A DNA stretch of 64,000 nucleotides from Paenibacillus sp. FSL R5-0341 (GTDB lineage: Bacteria > Bacillota > Bacilli > Paenibacillales > Paenibacillaceae). Both the position numbers and the translations under genes were made by a program. The stretch spans positions 2,294,001 to 2,358,000 of the forward strand of contig NZ_CP150241.1 in the NCBI RefSeq assembly GCF_037975235.1. Direction: 5' to 3'. Positions 8,013-17,223 of the stretch are shown piece by piece (positions within the stretch are counted from its first letter, which is position 1; the number at the start of each line of letters is the position of its first letter). The notes beneath the pieces are model-generated. The model saw only the letters and a program-made list of their open reading frames with translations, made no database searches and was not told the origin of the DNA.

Positions 8013-9530
8013 ATGTCGGCAAGCACGAAACGGCCAAGGTTGAAGCTGAATTTGCTCGGGAACGACGGTCAGCGCAAGTGCAAGGAGATTATGGAGCGTC
8101 CCGTGAAGGTTTTGCAGATCGGAGAAGGTAATTTCTTGCGGGGATTTGCAGACTGGATGCTTCATGAGAGTGCCAGACAAGGCAAATTCCATGGGAGTGT
8201 AGCTGTTACTCAGCCACGGCCTGGAGGCAAAGCAAAGCTGGAGCAGATTCGCGATCAGGATGGGTTATATACCATGATCACGCGTGGGCTGTCTCAAGGA
8301 AAGCCGGTTGAGCGGACAGAGTTGATCTCCATTTTCTCACAGTGTATCAATCCGTATGAGGAATGGGATGCCTTTCTGAACTTTGCGGAACTGCCTTCAC
8401 TTGAGTTCGTTATTTCCAATACAACCGAATCAGGATTGAAATATAAGTATGTGGATTATATCGAGGGTGAACCCGTTCAATCATTTCCGGGGAAATTAAC
8501 GGTTTTTCTGCATCAGCGATATTTGAAATTTGATGGTGATCCATCCAGAGGTTTGATTCATCTCCCATGTGAACTGCTTGAAGGCAATGGTGATGTGCTG
8601 CGCAGTTGTGTCCTCCGTCATAGTGAGGATTATGGGTATTCGGATGGCTTCCGTTCATGGATCGAGAACCATAATCACTTCTTGAATAATCTGGTAGATC
8701 GAATCGTAACAGGTGCGCCGACCCAGGAGGAAGCCGATTCCCTGACGAATCGCTGGGGTTATGAGGACCAGTTGATTAATACGGCAGAGCCATATCATTT
8801 CTGGGCCATTCAGGGTGATGAATCATTGGACAAAAAGCTACCACTCAAGCAAGCGGGCCTCAATGTACATTGGGTGAAAGATCTGAAGCCGTTTCAGATA
8901 CGCAAGGTTCGGATTTTGAATGGGGCACATACCCTAATGTCATCACTGGGAATTCTGCAAGGCAAGCAACATGTGAGAGAAACGATGGAGGATTCGCACT
9001 TTGGCCCATGGATCCGGGAAGCTGTACATCAGGAGATCGTACCTGCTCTGGATATGCCGGATCATCAGCTGGAACAGTACGCGGAAGAAGTGTTCGAACG
9101 TTTCCTTAACCCGTACATTGATCACAAATTGCAAGATATTGCATTAAATACGATCGGAAAATTCAAGGTTCGTGTGCTGCCTACACTATTATCCTATGAG
9201 CAAAACCAGGGAAGCTGGCCAGAACGTTTAATTCTGGGGTTTGCGGGATTACTGTGTCTCTATCGTCCTGTAAATACGTCAGAAGGTTACAAAGCACAAC
9301 GACTGAATGGGGAGGACATTCTGCTGCGGGATGATCCGGATGTCCTGGCCGCTTTGGCTGCACACTGGGAAGGTTATGACACGCTTAACAGGAATCAGAA
9401 CCAACTGGCTGAGCGGGTAGCGGCTGTGTTGTCGGATACCCTGATCTGGGGCGAAAATCTGGATGCAAGAGAAGGGTTGCGTGAAGCACTTGTTCGTGAA
9501 ATTGGTTTGTTGGAAGGTGAAGGGAAATGA
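8013..9530 (+). CDS. uxaB: Tagaturonate reductase (altronate oxidoreductase)
   Basis: A 505-residue NAD-dependent long-chain mannitol dehydrogenase family enzyme. It converts D-tagaturonate to D-altronate in the isomerase branch of galacturonate breakdown, in the cytoplasm. The N-terminal Rossmann motif is IGEGNFLRGF (about residues 35-44). The stretch FVISNTTESGL and the middle-domain KVRILNGAHT with its catalytic-region Lys and Asn are typical of UxaB. ATG 8013 is preferred over GTG 8007 because GAGG lies 9 nt before it and only 3 nt before the GTG. The stop overlaps the uxaA start by 4 bases (ATGA), indicating translational coupling. uxaC, kdgK and kdgA are not in the window. Confidence 0.92.
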   Translation: MSASTKRPRLKLNLLGNDGQRKCKEIMERPVKVLQIGEGNFLRGFADWMLHESARQGKFHGSVAVTQPRPGGKAKLEQIRDQDGLYTMITRGLSQGKPVERTELISIFSQCINPYEEWDAFLNFAELPSLEFVISNTTESGLKYKYVDYIEGEPVQSFPGKLTVFLHQRYLKFDGDPSRGLIHLPCELLEGNGDVLRSCVLRHSEDYGYSDGFRSWIENHNHFLNNLVDRIVTGAPTQEEADSLTNRWGYEDQLINTAEPYHFWAIQGDESLDKKLPLKQAGLNVHWVKDLKPFQIRKVRILNGAHTLMSSLGILQGKQHVRETMEDSHFGPWIREAVHQEIVPALDMPDHQLEQYAEEVFERFLNPYIDHKLQDIALNTIGKFKVRVLPTLLSYEQNQGSWPERLILGFAGLLCLYRPVNTSEGYKAQRLNGEDILLRDDPDVLAALAAHWEGYDTLNRNQNQLAERVAAVLSDTLIWGENLDAREGLREALVREIGLLEGEGK

Positions 9531-11041
9531 ACACCACAAGTACAATTAATGACTGGATTGCCATTCAACCACAGGATGATGTCATTATAGCGCTTCGGGA
9601 TTATGCCAAAGGAGAACGCATTACACTGCCAGACGGAGTTTCTTTTACCTTGCTGGATGACGTGCCCAAAGGGCATAAGATTGCTGTGCATACCCTGGCA
9701 CCGGGTGATGATGTGATGAAGTATGGTTTCTCCATCGGCATTGCCAAAGAGCAGATTGAGCAGGGGAGCTGGATTCATAGTCACAACTTGAAGACGGGTC
9801 TGCACGGCTTGCTTGAATATGAGTACCAACCGGGAGCACAGGTTCAGACGGATATGCCTCCGGAACATCTACGCTCATTCGATGGATATTTACGTCCTAA
9901 TGGTGAAGCCGGTATCCGTAATGAAATCTGGATTGTGAATACGGTTGGGTGTATTAATAAAGTGTGTGAAGCATTGGCACGTATGGGTCAGTCCCAGTTT
10001 GGAAGTCGGGTAGATGGTGTATATCACTTTCCGCATCCATTCGGATGTTCACAGCTTGGTGATGACCTGAAATATACCCAACAGTTGCTGGCCTCCTTGG
10101 TGGAACATCCGAATGCAGGGGGCGTGCTGGTCATCGGTCTGGGCTGTGAAAACAACCAAGTAGACGAGTTCCGTGAATGTATTGCTCCGGAATACCGAGG
10201 CAAAGTACGGTTTCTCAAAGCGCAGGAAACAGATGACGAGCTTGAGGAAGGGCTTCGACTGATGGAAGAACTTGTGGAGATCGCTGAACATGAACAGCGG
10301 CAGCCGCTTCCGCTCAGTAAACTCAAAATTGGTTTGAAGTGTGGCGGTTCCGATGGTTTATCCGGTATTACAGCCAATCCGCTGGTCGGTGCAGTTGCTG
10401 ATATGCTGGTGGCTGCCGGCGGTACGGCGATTCTGACGGAAGTTCCGGAGATGTTTGGTGCGGAGACGATCTTAATGAATCGGGCTGCCAATGAGCAGGT
10501 CTTTCACGATTTGGTGGACCTTGTGAATGGGTTCAAACAATATTTTGTGAACCATGGCCAGAACATCTATGAGAATCCTTCTCCTGGTAATAAGGCTGGC
10601 GGCATCACAACGCTGGAGGAAAAGTCACTTGGATGTACACAAAAGGGAGGACGTTCTTCGGTAGTCGACGTGCTGCGCTATGGTAAACGTGTAACTCAAA
10701 CCGGTCTGAACATTGTAGAAGCACCGGGTAATGATCTGGTGTCTGTTACGGCACTGTCTGCAGCCGGTGCACATATTGTGCTCTTCACAACAGGGCGGGG
10801 GACTCCCTTCGGAGGTCCGGTACCTACTGTCAAGATTGCGACCCAATCCGATCTGGCGAATCGCAAAAAACACTGGATTGACTTCAACGCTGGCCAGTTG
10901 TTGGAGGGGCAGACGATGGATGAGGTGAAAGTACAGCTGTTCAGCCAACTGATTGACATTGCTTCAGGACGGTCACACACACTCAGTGAGCAGCATGGAT
11001 TCCGGGAGATTGCCATATTCAAGGATGGCGTAATTCTCTAA
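9527..11041 (+). CDS. uxaA: Altronate dehydratase
   Basis: A 504-residue UxaA-family enzyme that dehydrates D-altronate to 2-keto-3-deoxygluconate, the step after UxaB. An N-terminal SAF-like domain (about residues 10-95, with HTLAPGDDVMKYGFSIG) is followed by the large catalytic domain. The latter contains NEIWIVNTVGCINK, HPFGCSQLGDD, LGCENNQ and KCGGSDGLSGITANP, whose cysteines probably bind the iron centre. The length equals the usual family length. It is coupled to uxaB by a 4-base overlap, and a strong hairpin ends the operon. Confidence 0.93.
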   Translation: MNTTSTINDWIAIQPQDDVIIALRDYAKGERITLPDGVSFTLLDDVPKGHKIAVHTLAPGDDVMKYGFSIGIAKEQIEQGSWIHSHNLKTGLHGLLEYEYQPGAQVQTDMPPEHLRSFDGYLRPNGEAGIRNEIWIVNTVGCINKVCEALARMGQSQFGSRVDGVYHFPHPFGCSQLGDDLKYTQQLLASLVEHPNAGGVLVIGLGCENNQVDEFRECIAPEYRGKVRFLKAQETDDELEEGLRLMEELVEIAEHEQRQPLPLSKLKIGLKCGGSDGLSGITANPLVGAVADMLVAAGGTAILTEVPEMFGAETILMNRAANEQVFHDLVDLVNGFKQYFVNHGQNIYENPSPGNKAGGITTLEEKSLGCTQKGGRSSVVDVLRYGKRVTQTGLNIVEAPGNDLVSVTALSAAGAHIVLFTTGRGTPFGGPVPTVKIATQSDLANRKKHWIDFNAGQLLEGQTMDEVKVQLFSQLIDIASGRSHTLSEQHGFREIAIFKDGVIL

Positions 11042-11096
11042 ATCCATTGTCGATGGGGGCTGTTGAACGTCTGGGTTACATTATATGGTGAACCGC

Positions 11097-11142
11097 AGCC
11101 AATTCCGGTTGAAATGTGCACTACAACCGGAATTGGCTTTAT
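11097..11142. terminator. Bidirectional terminator between uxaA and the convergent gene
   Basis: A perfect 15-bp stem (AGCCAATTCCGGTTG / CAACCGGAATTGGCT) with a 12-nt loop, followed by TTTATTT. It serves uxaA on + and, by symmetry, the gene ending at 11143 on -. Confidence 0.8.
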
Positions 11143-11829
11143 TTAGATTCCACGGATGCCAAGGGCTTTGGCGATGCTTGATAATGCCGCTGGTGAAGCA
11201 TGTTGTTGCAGTTGAGCCACCAGCAGTTCACGCGCTTCGGCAACACTTCCTTCAAACGGCTGAATGCCGTGACGTTGCATCCAGTGACCAGCAGTCTCGT
11301 ACGCAGAGCTATTCCAGGCGACTTTGCCTTCTGCGAGCCCTTCTTTTTCTTTGGTGCCACTAATCACAATGGCTGCACAGCCCTGAAGGTCGAGAAATCC
11401 ACGGTCAAATGCTTTTTTGTCTTCTTTTGCTCCAAATCCTGCTTGAGAACGAAGGGCACGTCCATCGATGCCTTCCTGTTCTGCAACTAACGCATGGAGT
11501 TTGAACGCTTCACGGGACAGTATACCCGCCTCATACTGTTCCTCGATGGTTCTGGAGTCGGCAAGCAGTCGGTGTACCCAAGGGAAGTATTCACTCGAGA
11601 CAAGAAGCGCTTTCTTTTTGACGAACTTTCCATATGCAGCAATGCCCTCTTCGGCCAGGCGTGAACGCCATAACCAGGGATCCAAATCATCATCCTTGTG
11701 CCAATGTTCTTTGGGGGTTAGCGATGACAGTGAAGGGTATTCGGTAAATAGGGGAGCAAGAGGCAGCAGTCCTATAGACTGGATACGCTGTACTGCTTCT
11801 TCGTACGTTACAACGGGTTCATATGTCAT
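11143..11829 (-). CDS. Conserved hypothetical protein, possibly AlkZ-related
   Basis: A 228-residue soluble protein with no signal peptide or membrane segment. Visible features are DPWLWRSRLAEEGIAAYGKF (residues 50-69), a helix-rich middle, FLDLQGCAAIVISG, and a C-terminal stretch rich in Ala and Leu. The DPWLWR...YGK pattern reminds me of proteins named AlkZ-related (AlkZ-type DNA glycosylase relatives) in Firmicutes. This is from memory and no catalytic residue can be assigned. The gene follows the WYL regulator on the same strand after 38 bases and is probably in its operon. WYL regulators often accompany DNA-damage or defence functions, which fits only loosely. Confidence 0.55.
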   Translation of the reverse strand: MTYEPVVTYEEAVQRIQSIGLLPLAPLFTEYPSLSSLTPKEHWHKDDDLDPWLWRSRLAEEGIAAYGKFVKKKALLVSSEYFPWVHRLLADSRTIEEQYEAGILSREAFKLHALVAEQEGIDGRALRSQAGFGAKEDKKAFDRGFLDLQGCAAIVISGTKEKEGLAEGKVAWNSSAYETAGHWMQRHGIQPFEGSVAEARELLVAQLQQHASPAALSSIAKALGIRGI

Positions 11830-11867
11830 GATATCAGCAGACTCCTTTATGCAGTATGGTGAAGAGA

Positions 11868-12821
11868 TTACTTGGTTGAAGCAAGGTATATCCGGCTCAC
11901 TTCCTCGGCATGCTGACGAATCTCGCTGCGAAGTTGGAGAGGTTCAATCACTTCAGCTTCACGTCCCAAGCGGTAAAAGAATCGTACGGCCCAGTCCCAT
12001 TCTCCTGGTGGACAAATGAATGACAATTCCCAGAGATCCTGGGCAATTTCAATCATCTTTTCGCCGATATGCTCATCCTGTTCGGCTTCAATCATCCCCC
12101 GATAACTCAGTCGCACCGTCACCCGAGTTGGCGGCTGTTCTGGAGGGATCGGGTTGCTCTGCTGTTGCTGTGCCTGTTCGTTCAGCACCTGTGTATCCTG
12201 TGGTTCGATCGCCTTGACATCGATAATTCGGTCGACCCGGAACAGACGCTGCTCACCATGTTCGATGGAATATGCTTCACAGTACCAGAAGCCGGAGGAA
12301 GCATACACCCGTGAAGGGCAGATATGCAACCATCGCTGACGCGATACGGATCGATACAGCACATTGATCCATCCATGTTCAGGTATGCATGCCAGCAGCG
12401 CGTCCAGATGAGGAAGGATGTAATTGCGGTCTGGAATATGATGATGCAACTGTTGGAGCATGGGGTCGATTCGCGACATGATATCATCCGGAATGATGGC
12501 CTTAACTTTGTTCATCAGGGTCCAGCGTTTCTCATGAAAGGGTGTGTCGGCGTAGCGACTCAGACCCTCAAGAGCGAATATGAGCGTCGCTGCCTCAACC
12601 GGGTCCAGCTGCAATGGGGGCAATACGTAACCCTCCATAAGTCTGAAGCCGCCTCCCGGACCGGAAATGGCAATAATGGGCACATTCATTTCCGAGAGGG
12701 ACTGAATATCCCGGAGAATGGTGCGACGGGAAACTTCAAATTTCTCGCCCAATGAGTGTGCTGTTTCGTGACCATGCTGTAATGCCATAACGATGGCGGC
12801 AAGCCGATTTGTTCTGTTCAT
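11868..12821 (-). CDS. HTH/WYL-domain transcriptional regulator, YafY type
   Basis: A 317-residue regulator. Residues 1-60 form a DeoR-like winged helix (GEKFEVSRRTILRDIQSLSE) followed by GGGFRL. The middle and C-terminal parts form the WYL domain and WCX extension (WLHICPSRVYASSGFWYCEA, then LFRVDRI). WYL domains sense nucleic-acid or small-molecule ligands; the ligand here is unknown. ATG 12821 is preferred because GGAG lies 8 nt upstream, whereas GTG 12830 overlaps that site. The promoter region holds a GTGACA-N7-TGTCAC inverted repeat that may be its own operator. The AlkZ-like gene lies downstream. Confidence 0.85.
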   Translation of the reverse strand: MNRTNRLAAIVMALQHGHETAHSLGEKFEVSRRTILRDIQSLSEMNVPIIAISGPGGGFRLMEGYVLPPLQLDPVEAATLIFALEGLSRYADTPFHEKRWTLMNKVKAIIPDDIMSRIDPMLQQLHHHIPDRNYILPHLDALLACIPEHGWINVLYRSVSRQRWLHICPSRVYASSGFWYCEAYSIEHGEQRLFRVDRIIDVKAIEPQDTQVLNEQAQQQQSNPIPPEQPPTRVTVRLSYRGMIEAEQDEHIGEKMIEIAQDLWELSFICPPGEWDWAVRFFYRLGREAEVIEPLQLRSEIRQHAEEVSRIYLASTK

Positions 12822-12897
12822 GTCAGCCACTCCGTTTCGTTCATTGCCCCGCCGGAAAGTGATGTCGTAGTTATAATTCTATTGTAACAGCTTATAA

Positions 12898-12916
12898 GTG
12901 ACATCATGAGTGTCAC
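12898..12916. promoter_or_regulatory. Inverted repeat, candidate operator of the WYL regulator
   Basis: GTGACA-TCATGAG-TGTCAC lies about 80 bases upstream of the regulator start. A third similar half site, GTGATGTC, is at 12859-12866. Dyads of TGACA/TGTCA type are common for YafY-like autoregulators. Function is inferred. Confidence 0.4.
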
Positions 12917-13065
12917 CAATATTTCAGCTGCAACATTATTTTCCAATGGATCAGCTACATGGTTCACACAAGCAAGTTCCGGCGGGCTTCATTAAAATGT
13001 GTGTCTCGTCCAATTCGCTTTACATACTGATATTTCCTTCTATCAAAAATACCACAGATAATACC

Positions 13066-13097
13066 AAAAACCCGTATCCGATGTAGACGGATACGGG
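13066..13097 (-). terminator. Terminator on the minus strand downstream of GH42
   Basis: A perfect 10-bp stem (CCCGTATCCG / CGGATACGGG) with a 7-nt loop, followed on the minus strand by TTTTTGG. It lies 167 bases after the GH42 stop codon, so the transcript would carry a long 3' tail. Confidence 0.7.
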
Positions 13098-13263
13098 AAG
13101 TAGCAGCTTTTGGCTTACAGAAGACGATAAAGGTATGGAATCTATACCAATATCCTCACTGAAGACAAAAATAAGCTTAAAAGAGATGTACATGTGACAC
13201 TTTGTATCACGTGCTTTTCCTTTGCAATATAGGCTTCCATTATGACCCATATAGCGAAATACC

Positions 13264-15291
13264 TTATTTCATTTCAAGCAATTGTACCCCGCGAGCTTCA
13301 ATCTCAACACTTCCCGAAAGCTCGCGATTGGTGAGCAGATCAAGTGCCTTGGCTGTACCGAGATCATAGGATTGCGTGGAAGCGTTATGGTTCATGACGA
13401 AAAGGTAGGGTTTGCCGTTTTTGGTACGTGCGCTTACTTCAACACCTTCCGGTGTCTCCAGTAGGGACTCTACATTCTTGGCTGCTGCAAGCTGTCCCAG
13501 CAAACCATCGAGGAAACGTTCATCCGGGTCGGATGCAACGTACCAGGCTTCACCTTGACCATAAATGTTACGTGTTACAACAGGCATGCCTTTATAAAAG
13601 TCGTCTCCATACTCCGCGATGACTTCGGCTCCTTCACTGTGCAGCAGGTCACACAGCATGCCGCAGCCATATTCTCCTTGAAGATCGCCGTAAGCTTCTT
13701 TGAGGACTATGCGGTTCTTTTGCTCAGGCAGCAGGGCATCAATCTCTTCCACCCAGATTCCGAGCAGTTTACGGAGTTCTCCCGGATACCCACCAGTGGT
13801 CACGAGATCGTTCTCGTTGACAATGCCGCTGAAGAAGGTCGTCAGGAATGTTCCACCTGCTTCAACATATTTCTCCAGTTTGGCGGCAAATTCTGGTTTA
13901 ACCATGTAAAGGACAGGCGCAAGAACGATGTCGTATTTGCTAATATCCGTATCCACACTGACGATATCTACCTGTATGTTGCGGCGGAAGAAAGCGGCGT
14001 AATATTTATGAATCTGATCCACATAATTCAGGGCAATCGTAGGTCCACTTGATTTTTCGATGGCCCACCAGTTATCCCAGTCGAACACAATGGCTACTTT
14101 GGATTCAACAGATGCATCCAGGGTGGTGTCACCGAGTACCTGCAATTCCTTGCCCAGTTCAGCGACTTCGCGGAATACACGTGTATTCTCGTGTCCGGCA
14201 TGCTCAATAACTGCACCATGATACTTCTCACAGGCACCAATGGAGCGGCGAAGCTGGAAGAACATAATGGTATCAGCCCCATGCGCAACAGACTGGTAAC
14301 TCCACAGACGCATGACACCTGGACGTTTCAGTGAGTTATACGGCTGCCAGTTCTGTTGACTTGGTGTTTGCTCCATAAGCATGAACGGTTGACCATCTTT
14401 CAGTCCGCGCATAAGGTCATGAGCCATTGCTGTGAAGCTGACGGGTGTAGCGAGACCAGGATAGCTGTCCCAAGAGATGATATCCATATATTTTGCCCAT
14501 TTGAAATAGTCCAACTGCTTGAAGAATCCCATCAGATTGGTAGTCACGACGGAGTCGGGAATGTGTTTTTTGATCGCATCGTATTCCAACCGATAACAAT
14601 CCAGCATGCTGTCGGAGTTGAAGCGGGAGTAGTCCAGCGAGATTCCCTGAAACGTTGAATTGTTGTTACCCCAGTGTTCGCTCAGGTTGCTTGGTAGAAC
14701 AATCTCGTCCCAATTGTAGAAGGTATGCCCCCAGAAATTTGTGTTCCATGCTTTGTTGACCTGTTCCAGGGTCTGATAGCGTTCTTTCAGATAGACGCGG
14801 AATGCTTTCTCACAGTTGTCACAGTAACAGTCACCGCCATATTCGTTGGAGATGTGCCATACGAGAACAGCGGGGTGATCCTTGTATCGTTCGGCCAGTT
14901 TATCTGCAATCTTCTCGGAATATTTGCGATAGGTCGGGCTGTTTGGACAGGAATTATGGCGCCCACCAAATTTGCGTTTGCGTCCATCGGCATCTACACG
15001 AAGTACGTCTGGATATTTCTTCGCCATCCAGGCCGGATGGGCAGCAGTGCTCGTTGCTAGGCATATATAGACACCGTTTTCATATAGACGATTAATAAGT
15101 TGGTCGAGTTCTTCAAAATGATAAGTAACTTCATCAGGCTGAATCAGTGCCCATGAAAATACGTTGATTGTGGCAATATCAATGCCGGCCAATTGGAACA
15201 TGCGCAGGTCTTCAAGGTGGGTTTCGTGATCCCACTGTTCCGGGTTATAATCTCCCCCGTAGAACATTTTGGGTAGTTTGCTGCTAATCAA
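13264..15291 (-). CDS. GH42 beta-galactosidase
   Basis: A 675-residue glycoside hydrolase family 42 enzyme. It removes terminal beta-D-galactose from galacto-oligosaccharides or arabinogalactan fragments, and is cytoplasmic (no signal peptide). The N-terminal TIM barrel begins FYGGDYNPEQW. The acid/base is the Glu of WHISNEYG (about 150), the nucleophile the Glu of LMEQTPS (about 307). Four cysteines (about 115, 155, 157, 160; CYCDNC) form the zinc site seen in many GH42 enzymes. The trimerisation domain and a small C-terminal beta domain follow. TTG 15291 is chosen because AGAGGTGA lies 8 nt upstream; GTG 15300 overlaps that site. It is divergent from an AraC regulator gene. Confidence 0.92.
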   Translation of the reverse strand: MISSKLPKMFYGGDYNPEQWDHETHLEDLRMFQLAGIDIATINVFSWALIQPDEVTYHFEELDQLINRLYENGVYICLATSTAAHPAWMAKKYPDVLRVDADGRKRKFGGRHNSCPNSPTYRKYSEKIADKLAERYKDHPAVLVWHISNEYGGDCYCDNCEKAFRVYLKERYQTLEQVNKAWNTNFWGHTFYNWDEIVLPSNLSEHWGNNNSTFQGISLDYSRFNSDSMLDCYRLEYDAIKKHIPDSVVTTNLMGFFKQLDYFKWAKYMDIISWDSYPGLATPVSFTAMAHDLMRGLKDGQPFMLMEQTPSQQNWQPYNSLKRPGVMRLWSYQSVAHGADTIMFFQLRRSIGACEKYHGAVIEHAGHENTRVFREVAELGKELQVLGDTTLDASVESKVAIVFDWDNWWAIEKSSGPTIALNYVDQIHKYYAAFFRRNIQVDIVSVDTDISKYDIVLAPVLYMVKPEFAAKLEKYVEAGGTFLTTFFSGIVNENDLVTTGGYPGELRKLLGIWVEEIDALLPEQKNRIVLKEAYGDLQGEYGCGMLCDLLHSEGAEVIAEYGDDFYKGMPVVTRNIYGQGEAWYVASDPDERFLDGLLGQLAAAKNVESLLETPEGVEVSARTKNGKPYLFVMNHNASTQSYDLGTAKALDLLTNRELSGSVEIEARGVQLLEMK

Positions 15292-15306
15292 TGTGTTCAC
15301 CTCTTG

Positions 15307-15381
15307 TATAAGAATAATCCTATACTATATGATACATATGACTTTTAAAATATAATAAAAGTAATGAACTATATAAGAATA
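15307..15381. repeat. Pair of direct repeats in the GH42/AraC divergent promoter region
   Basis: The 10-mer TATAAGAATA occurs exactly at 15307-15316 and 15372-15381, 65 bases apart, in a very AT-rich 128-bp divergent promoter region. AraC-family proteins bind direct repeats, so these are candidate sites for the neighbouring regulator. Chance occurrence in AT-rich DNA is possible. Confidence 0.35.
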
Positions 15382-15419
15382 CGGAAGTGTATTTTGGCTT
15401 ATATCCAAGGGGGCATCTC

Positions 15420-16253
15420 ATGTTTATCTCACCACGACATCAACGATATTTCATGACATCACGTGATCAGCCGCTGCCCCTTTATATTGAGAGCCTTGGC
15501 TATAATGGCAATCAGGAGAAGGTATCCAGACCTGTAGGGTATCCATGTTACCACTGGCTTCAGACTGTAAAGGGAGCGGGGGAATTCAAGTTTGCCGGGT
15601 CCACGGTTATACTTGGGGAAGCATCAGGTATTTTGTTGCCCCCGAATGAGCCACATGAATATGTGCGTGCCCAAGGAGAGTGGGAGACACTCTACATTAC
15701 ATTTGGCGGTTCCCAGTGTCCTGCTATTATAGAGTCGCTTAGTCTGGGTGAAGCAGCATTCTATCAGTGGGAGCAGAGCAGCCCGTTCAACGATTATGGT
15801 CAGGAAGTGCTGGATTCGATCAGCAGTGATCAAGATTTGTCGGGACTCGAAGCGTCAGCGGATATATACCGATTTCTGATTTTGCTCAAAAAACATGGCA
15901 TGACAGGCAATCGTTCTTCGATCTCACATGCCGTGGAGAGACTCGCTCCGCTCATTGCATTCATGGAACAGCACTATGCGAATCCCGAGATTGGTCTCGA
16001 ACATATGGCTGAGGTCACGGGGATCTCATCCAGACATCTGAACACCTTGTTCAAACAATCCTTTGGCATGACGGCCTACAGTTATTTCATTCTGCTGCGT
16101 ATTCGCAAAGCCAAGGAAATCATGACCGGCGATACTGCCCTGACGATCCGGGAAACTGCAGTTCGGGTGGGCTTTCGGGATTCAAGCCATTTTGTAGCAA
16201 CCTTTCGCAGGATAGAGGGAGTCACTCCTGAACAATTCCGGAATTTATACTAA
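15420..16253 (+). CDS. AraC-family transcriptional regulator next to GH42
   Basis: A 277-residue regulator with an N-terminal cupin-like sensor (GAGEFKFAGSTVILGEASGI and LLPPNEPHEY, residues 45-90). The C-terminal double helix-turn-helix (residues 180-277) contains LEHMAEVTGISSRHLNTLFK and the signature AVRVGFRDSSHFVATFRR. ATG 15420 is chosen because AAGGGGG ends 6-7 nt before it; an in-frame GTG 33 bases upstream has none. It faces away from the GH42 gene and probably controls it, perhaps also the esterase genes downstream. Confidence 0.85.
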   Translation: MFISPRHQRYFMTSRDQPLPLYIESLGYNGNQEKVSRPVGYPCYHWLQTVKGAGEFKFAGSTVILGEASGILLPPNEPHEYVRAQGEWETLYITFGGSQCPAIIESLSLGEAAFYQWEQSSPFNDYGQEVLDSISSDQDLSGLEASADIYRFLILLKKHGMTGNRSSISHAVERLAPLIAFMEQHYANPEIGLEHMAEVTGISSRHLNTLFKQSFGMTAYSYFILLRIRKAKEIMTGDTALTIRETAVRVGFRDSSHFVATFRRIEGVTPEQFRNLY

Positions 16254-16342
16254 TCCGTAACGAATTGAATAAAAAGTGATGCCAGGAAGGTATTGATGCA
16301 TGAGGGTCATTGCCGTTATGATGATATCGATTCCTGAGATAT

Positions 16343-16375
16343 TCGAAAACGTTTAAACGGATGCATGAATCCGTT
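16343..16375 (+). promoter_or_regulatory. Operator-like palindromes upstream of the esterase operon
   Basis: TCGAAAACGTTTAAA (16343-16357) contains the perfect AAACGTTT and matches the cre consensus at 13 of 15 positions. It is followed by the perfect 7-bp inverted repeat AACGGAT-GCATGA-ATCCGTT (16356-16375). A LacI/CcpA-type or regulator-specific site is possible. Confidence 0.35.
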
Positions 16376-16398
16376 CTACCTAGAGAGGATGATTGAAG

Positions 16399-17187
16399 AT
16401 GACAACAACGATACCCTTATGGGACTATGCTGCACCACATGCAGCGCAGGGCCATGAAGACGAAATGCCACATTTGATTCCATTTATTCAGCCCGGTTCC
16501 GAGAGCGCTGTCATTGTATGTCCAGGTGGCGGCTATGGATTTTTGGCGGATCATGAAGGTGCACCAATAGCCGAGCTGTTAAACCGTGCAGGCATCAGCG
16601 CATTTGTCCTTAAATATCGGGTAGCACCTCACCAGCATCCTGCACCGATTACAGATGGTCAGCGAGCCATACGTTATGTTCGTGCACATGCTGAGCAGTA
16701 TGGCATCAATCCTGCCAAAGTTGCCGTACTTGGTTTCTCCGCGGGCGGACATCTTACAGCAACACTAGGAACGCTGTATGACGAGGGACAACCGGATCAT
16801 GAGGACCTCATTGAACGTCAAAGTTCACGCCCGGATCGGGTTATCCTCTGTTACCCGGTCATTACGATGGAGTCTTATGGACATGCTGGTTCCCGTGAAA
16901 ATTTGCTTGGATCTGACGCGTCTGCCGAGCAGATTAAGGCATTCAGTGCGGAACAACAGGTGAGAGCGGATGCTCCAGAAGCGTTCATCTGGCACACCAG
17001 CGATGACCAGGCTGTACCTGTGGAGAATAGCTTGCGTTACGCACTTGCCCTGGGCGCGCATGGTATTCCCTATGACTTGCACGTTTTTGAGAAGGGCTCA
17101 CATGGTCTCGGATTGGCTGAGGACAACCACGCGGTTCGGGCCTGGTCTGATCTATGCTTGACGTGGCTTAAAAATCAAGGCTGGTAA
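16399..17187 (+). CDS. Alpha/beta-hydrolase esterase, probable xylan or carbohydrate acetyl esterase
   Basis: A 262-residue alpha/beta hydrolase of the BD-FAE / esterase-lipase type. The oxyanion-hole motif is CPGGGYGFLADHEG (about residues 40-53). The nucleophile is in GFSAGGH, and the catalytic Asp and His are in HTSDDQAVP and KGSHGLG near the C-terminus. No signal peptide, so cytoplasmic. ATG 16399 has AGAGAGGA about 9 nt upstream. It is followed after 36 bases by a second acetyl esterase of a different fold and then a lactonase, so the three form an operon for deacetylating imported hemicellulose oligosaccharides. The exact substrate is inferred from context. Confidence 0.8.
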   Translation: MTTTIPLWDYAAPHAAQGHEDEMPHLIPFIQPGSESAVIVCPGGGYGFLADHEGAPIAELLNRAGISAFVLKYRVAPHQHPAPITDGQRAIRYVRAHAEQYGINPAKVAVLGFSAGGHLTATLGTLYDEGQPDHEDLIERQSSRPDRVILCYPVITMESYGHAGSRENLLGSDASAEQIKAFSAEQQVRADAPEAFIWHTSDDQAVPVENSLRYALALGAHGIPYDLHVFEKGSHGLGLAEDNHAVRAWSDLCLTWLKNQGW

Positions 17188-17223
17188 TCATATTAGCGCT
17201 CTCGAGCGAAGGAGAAAATGACG

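Larger units (their letters stand above)
12822..13263. other. Intergenic region before the WYL regulator and after GH42
   Basis: This 442-bp stretch has no convincing gene; a 76-codon open frame on the minus strand (13020-13250) has no ribosome binding site. It holds the WYL promoter region with an inverted repeat at 12898-12916 and a minus-strand terminator at 13066-13097. I see nothing else. Confidence 0.6.

Noticed and set aside
13020..13250. 76-codon open frame on the minus strand
   Set aside because: No ribosome binding site, spans a terminator hairpin, and the protein looks unstructured and unfamiliar.
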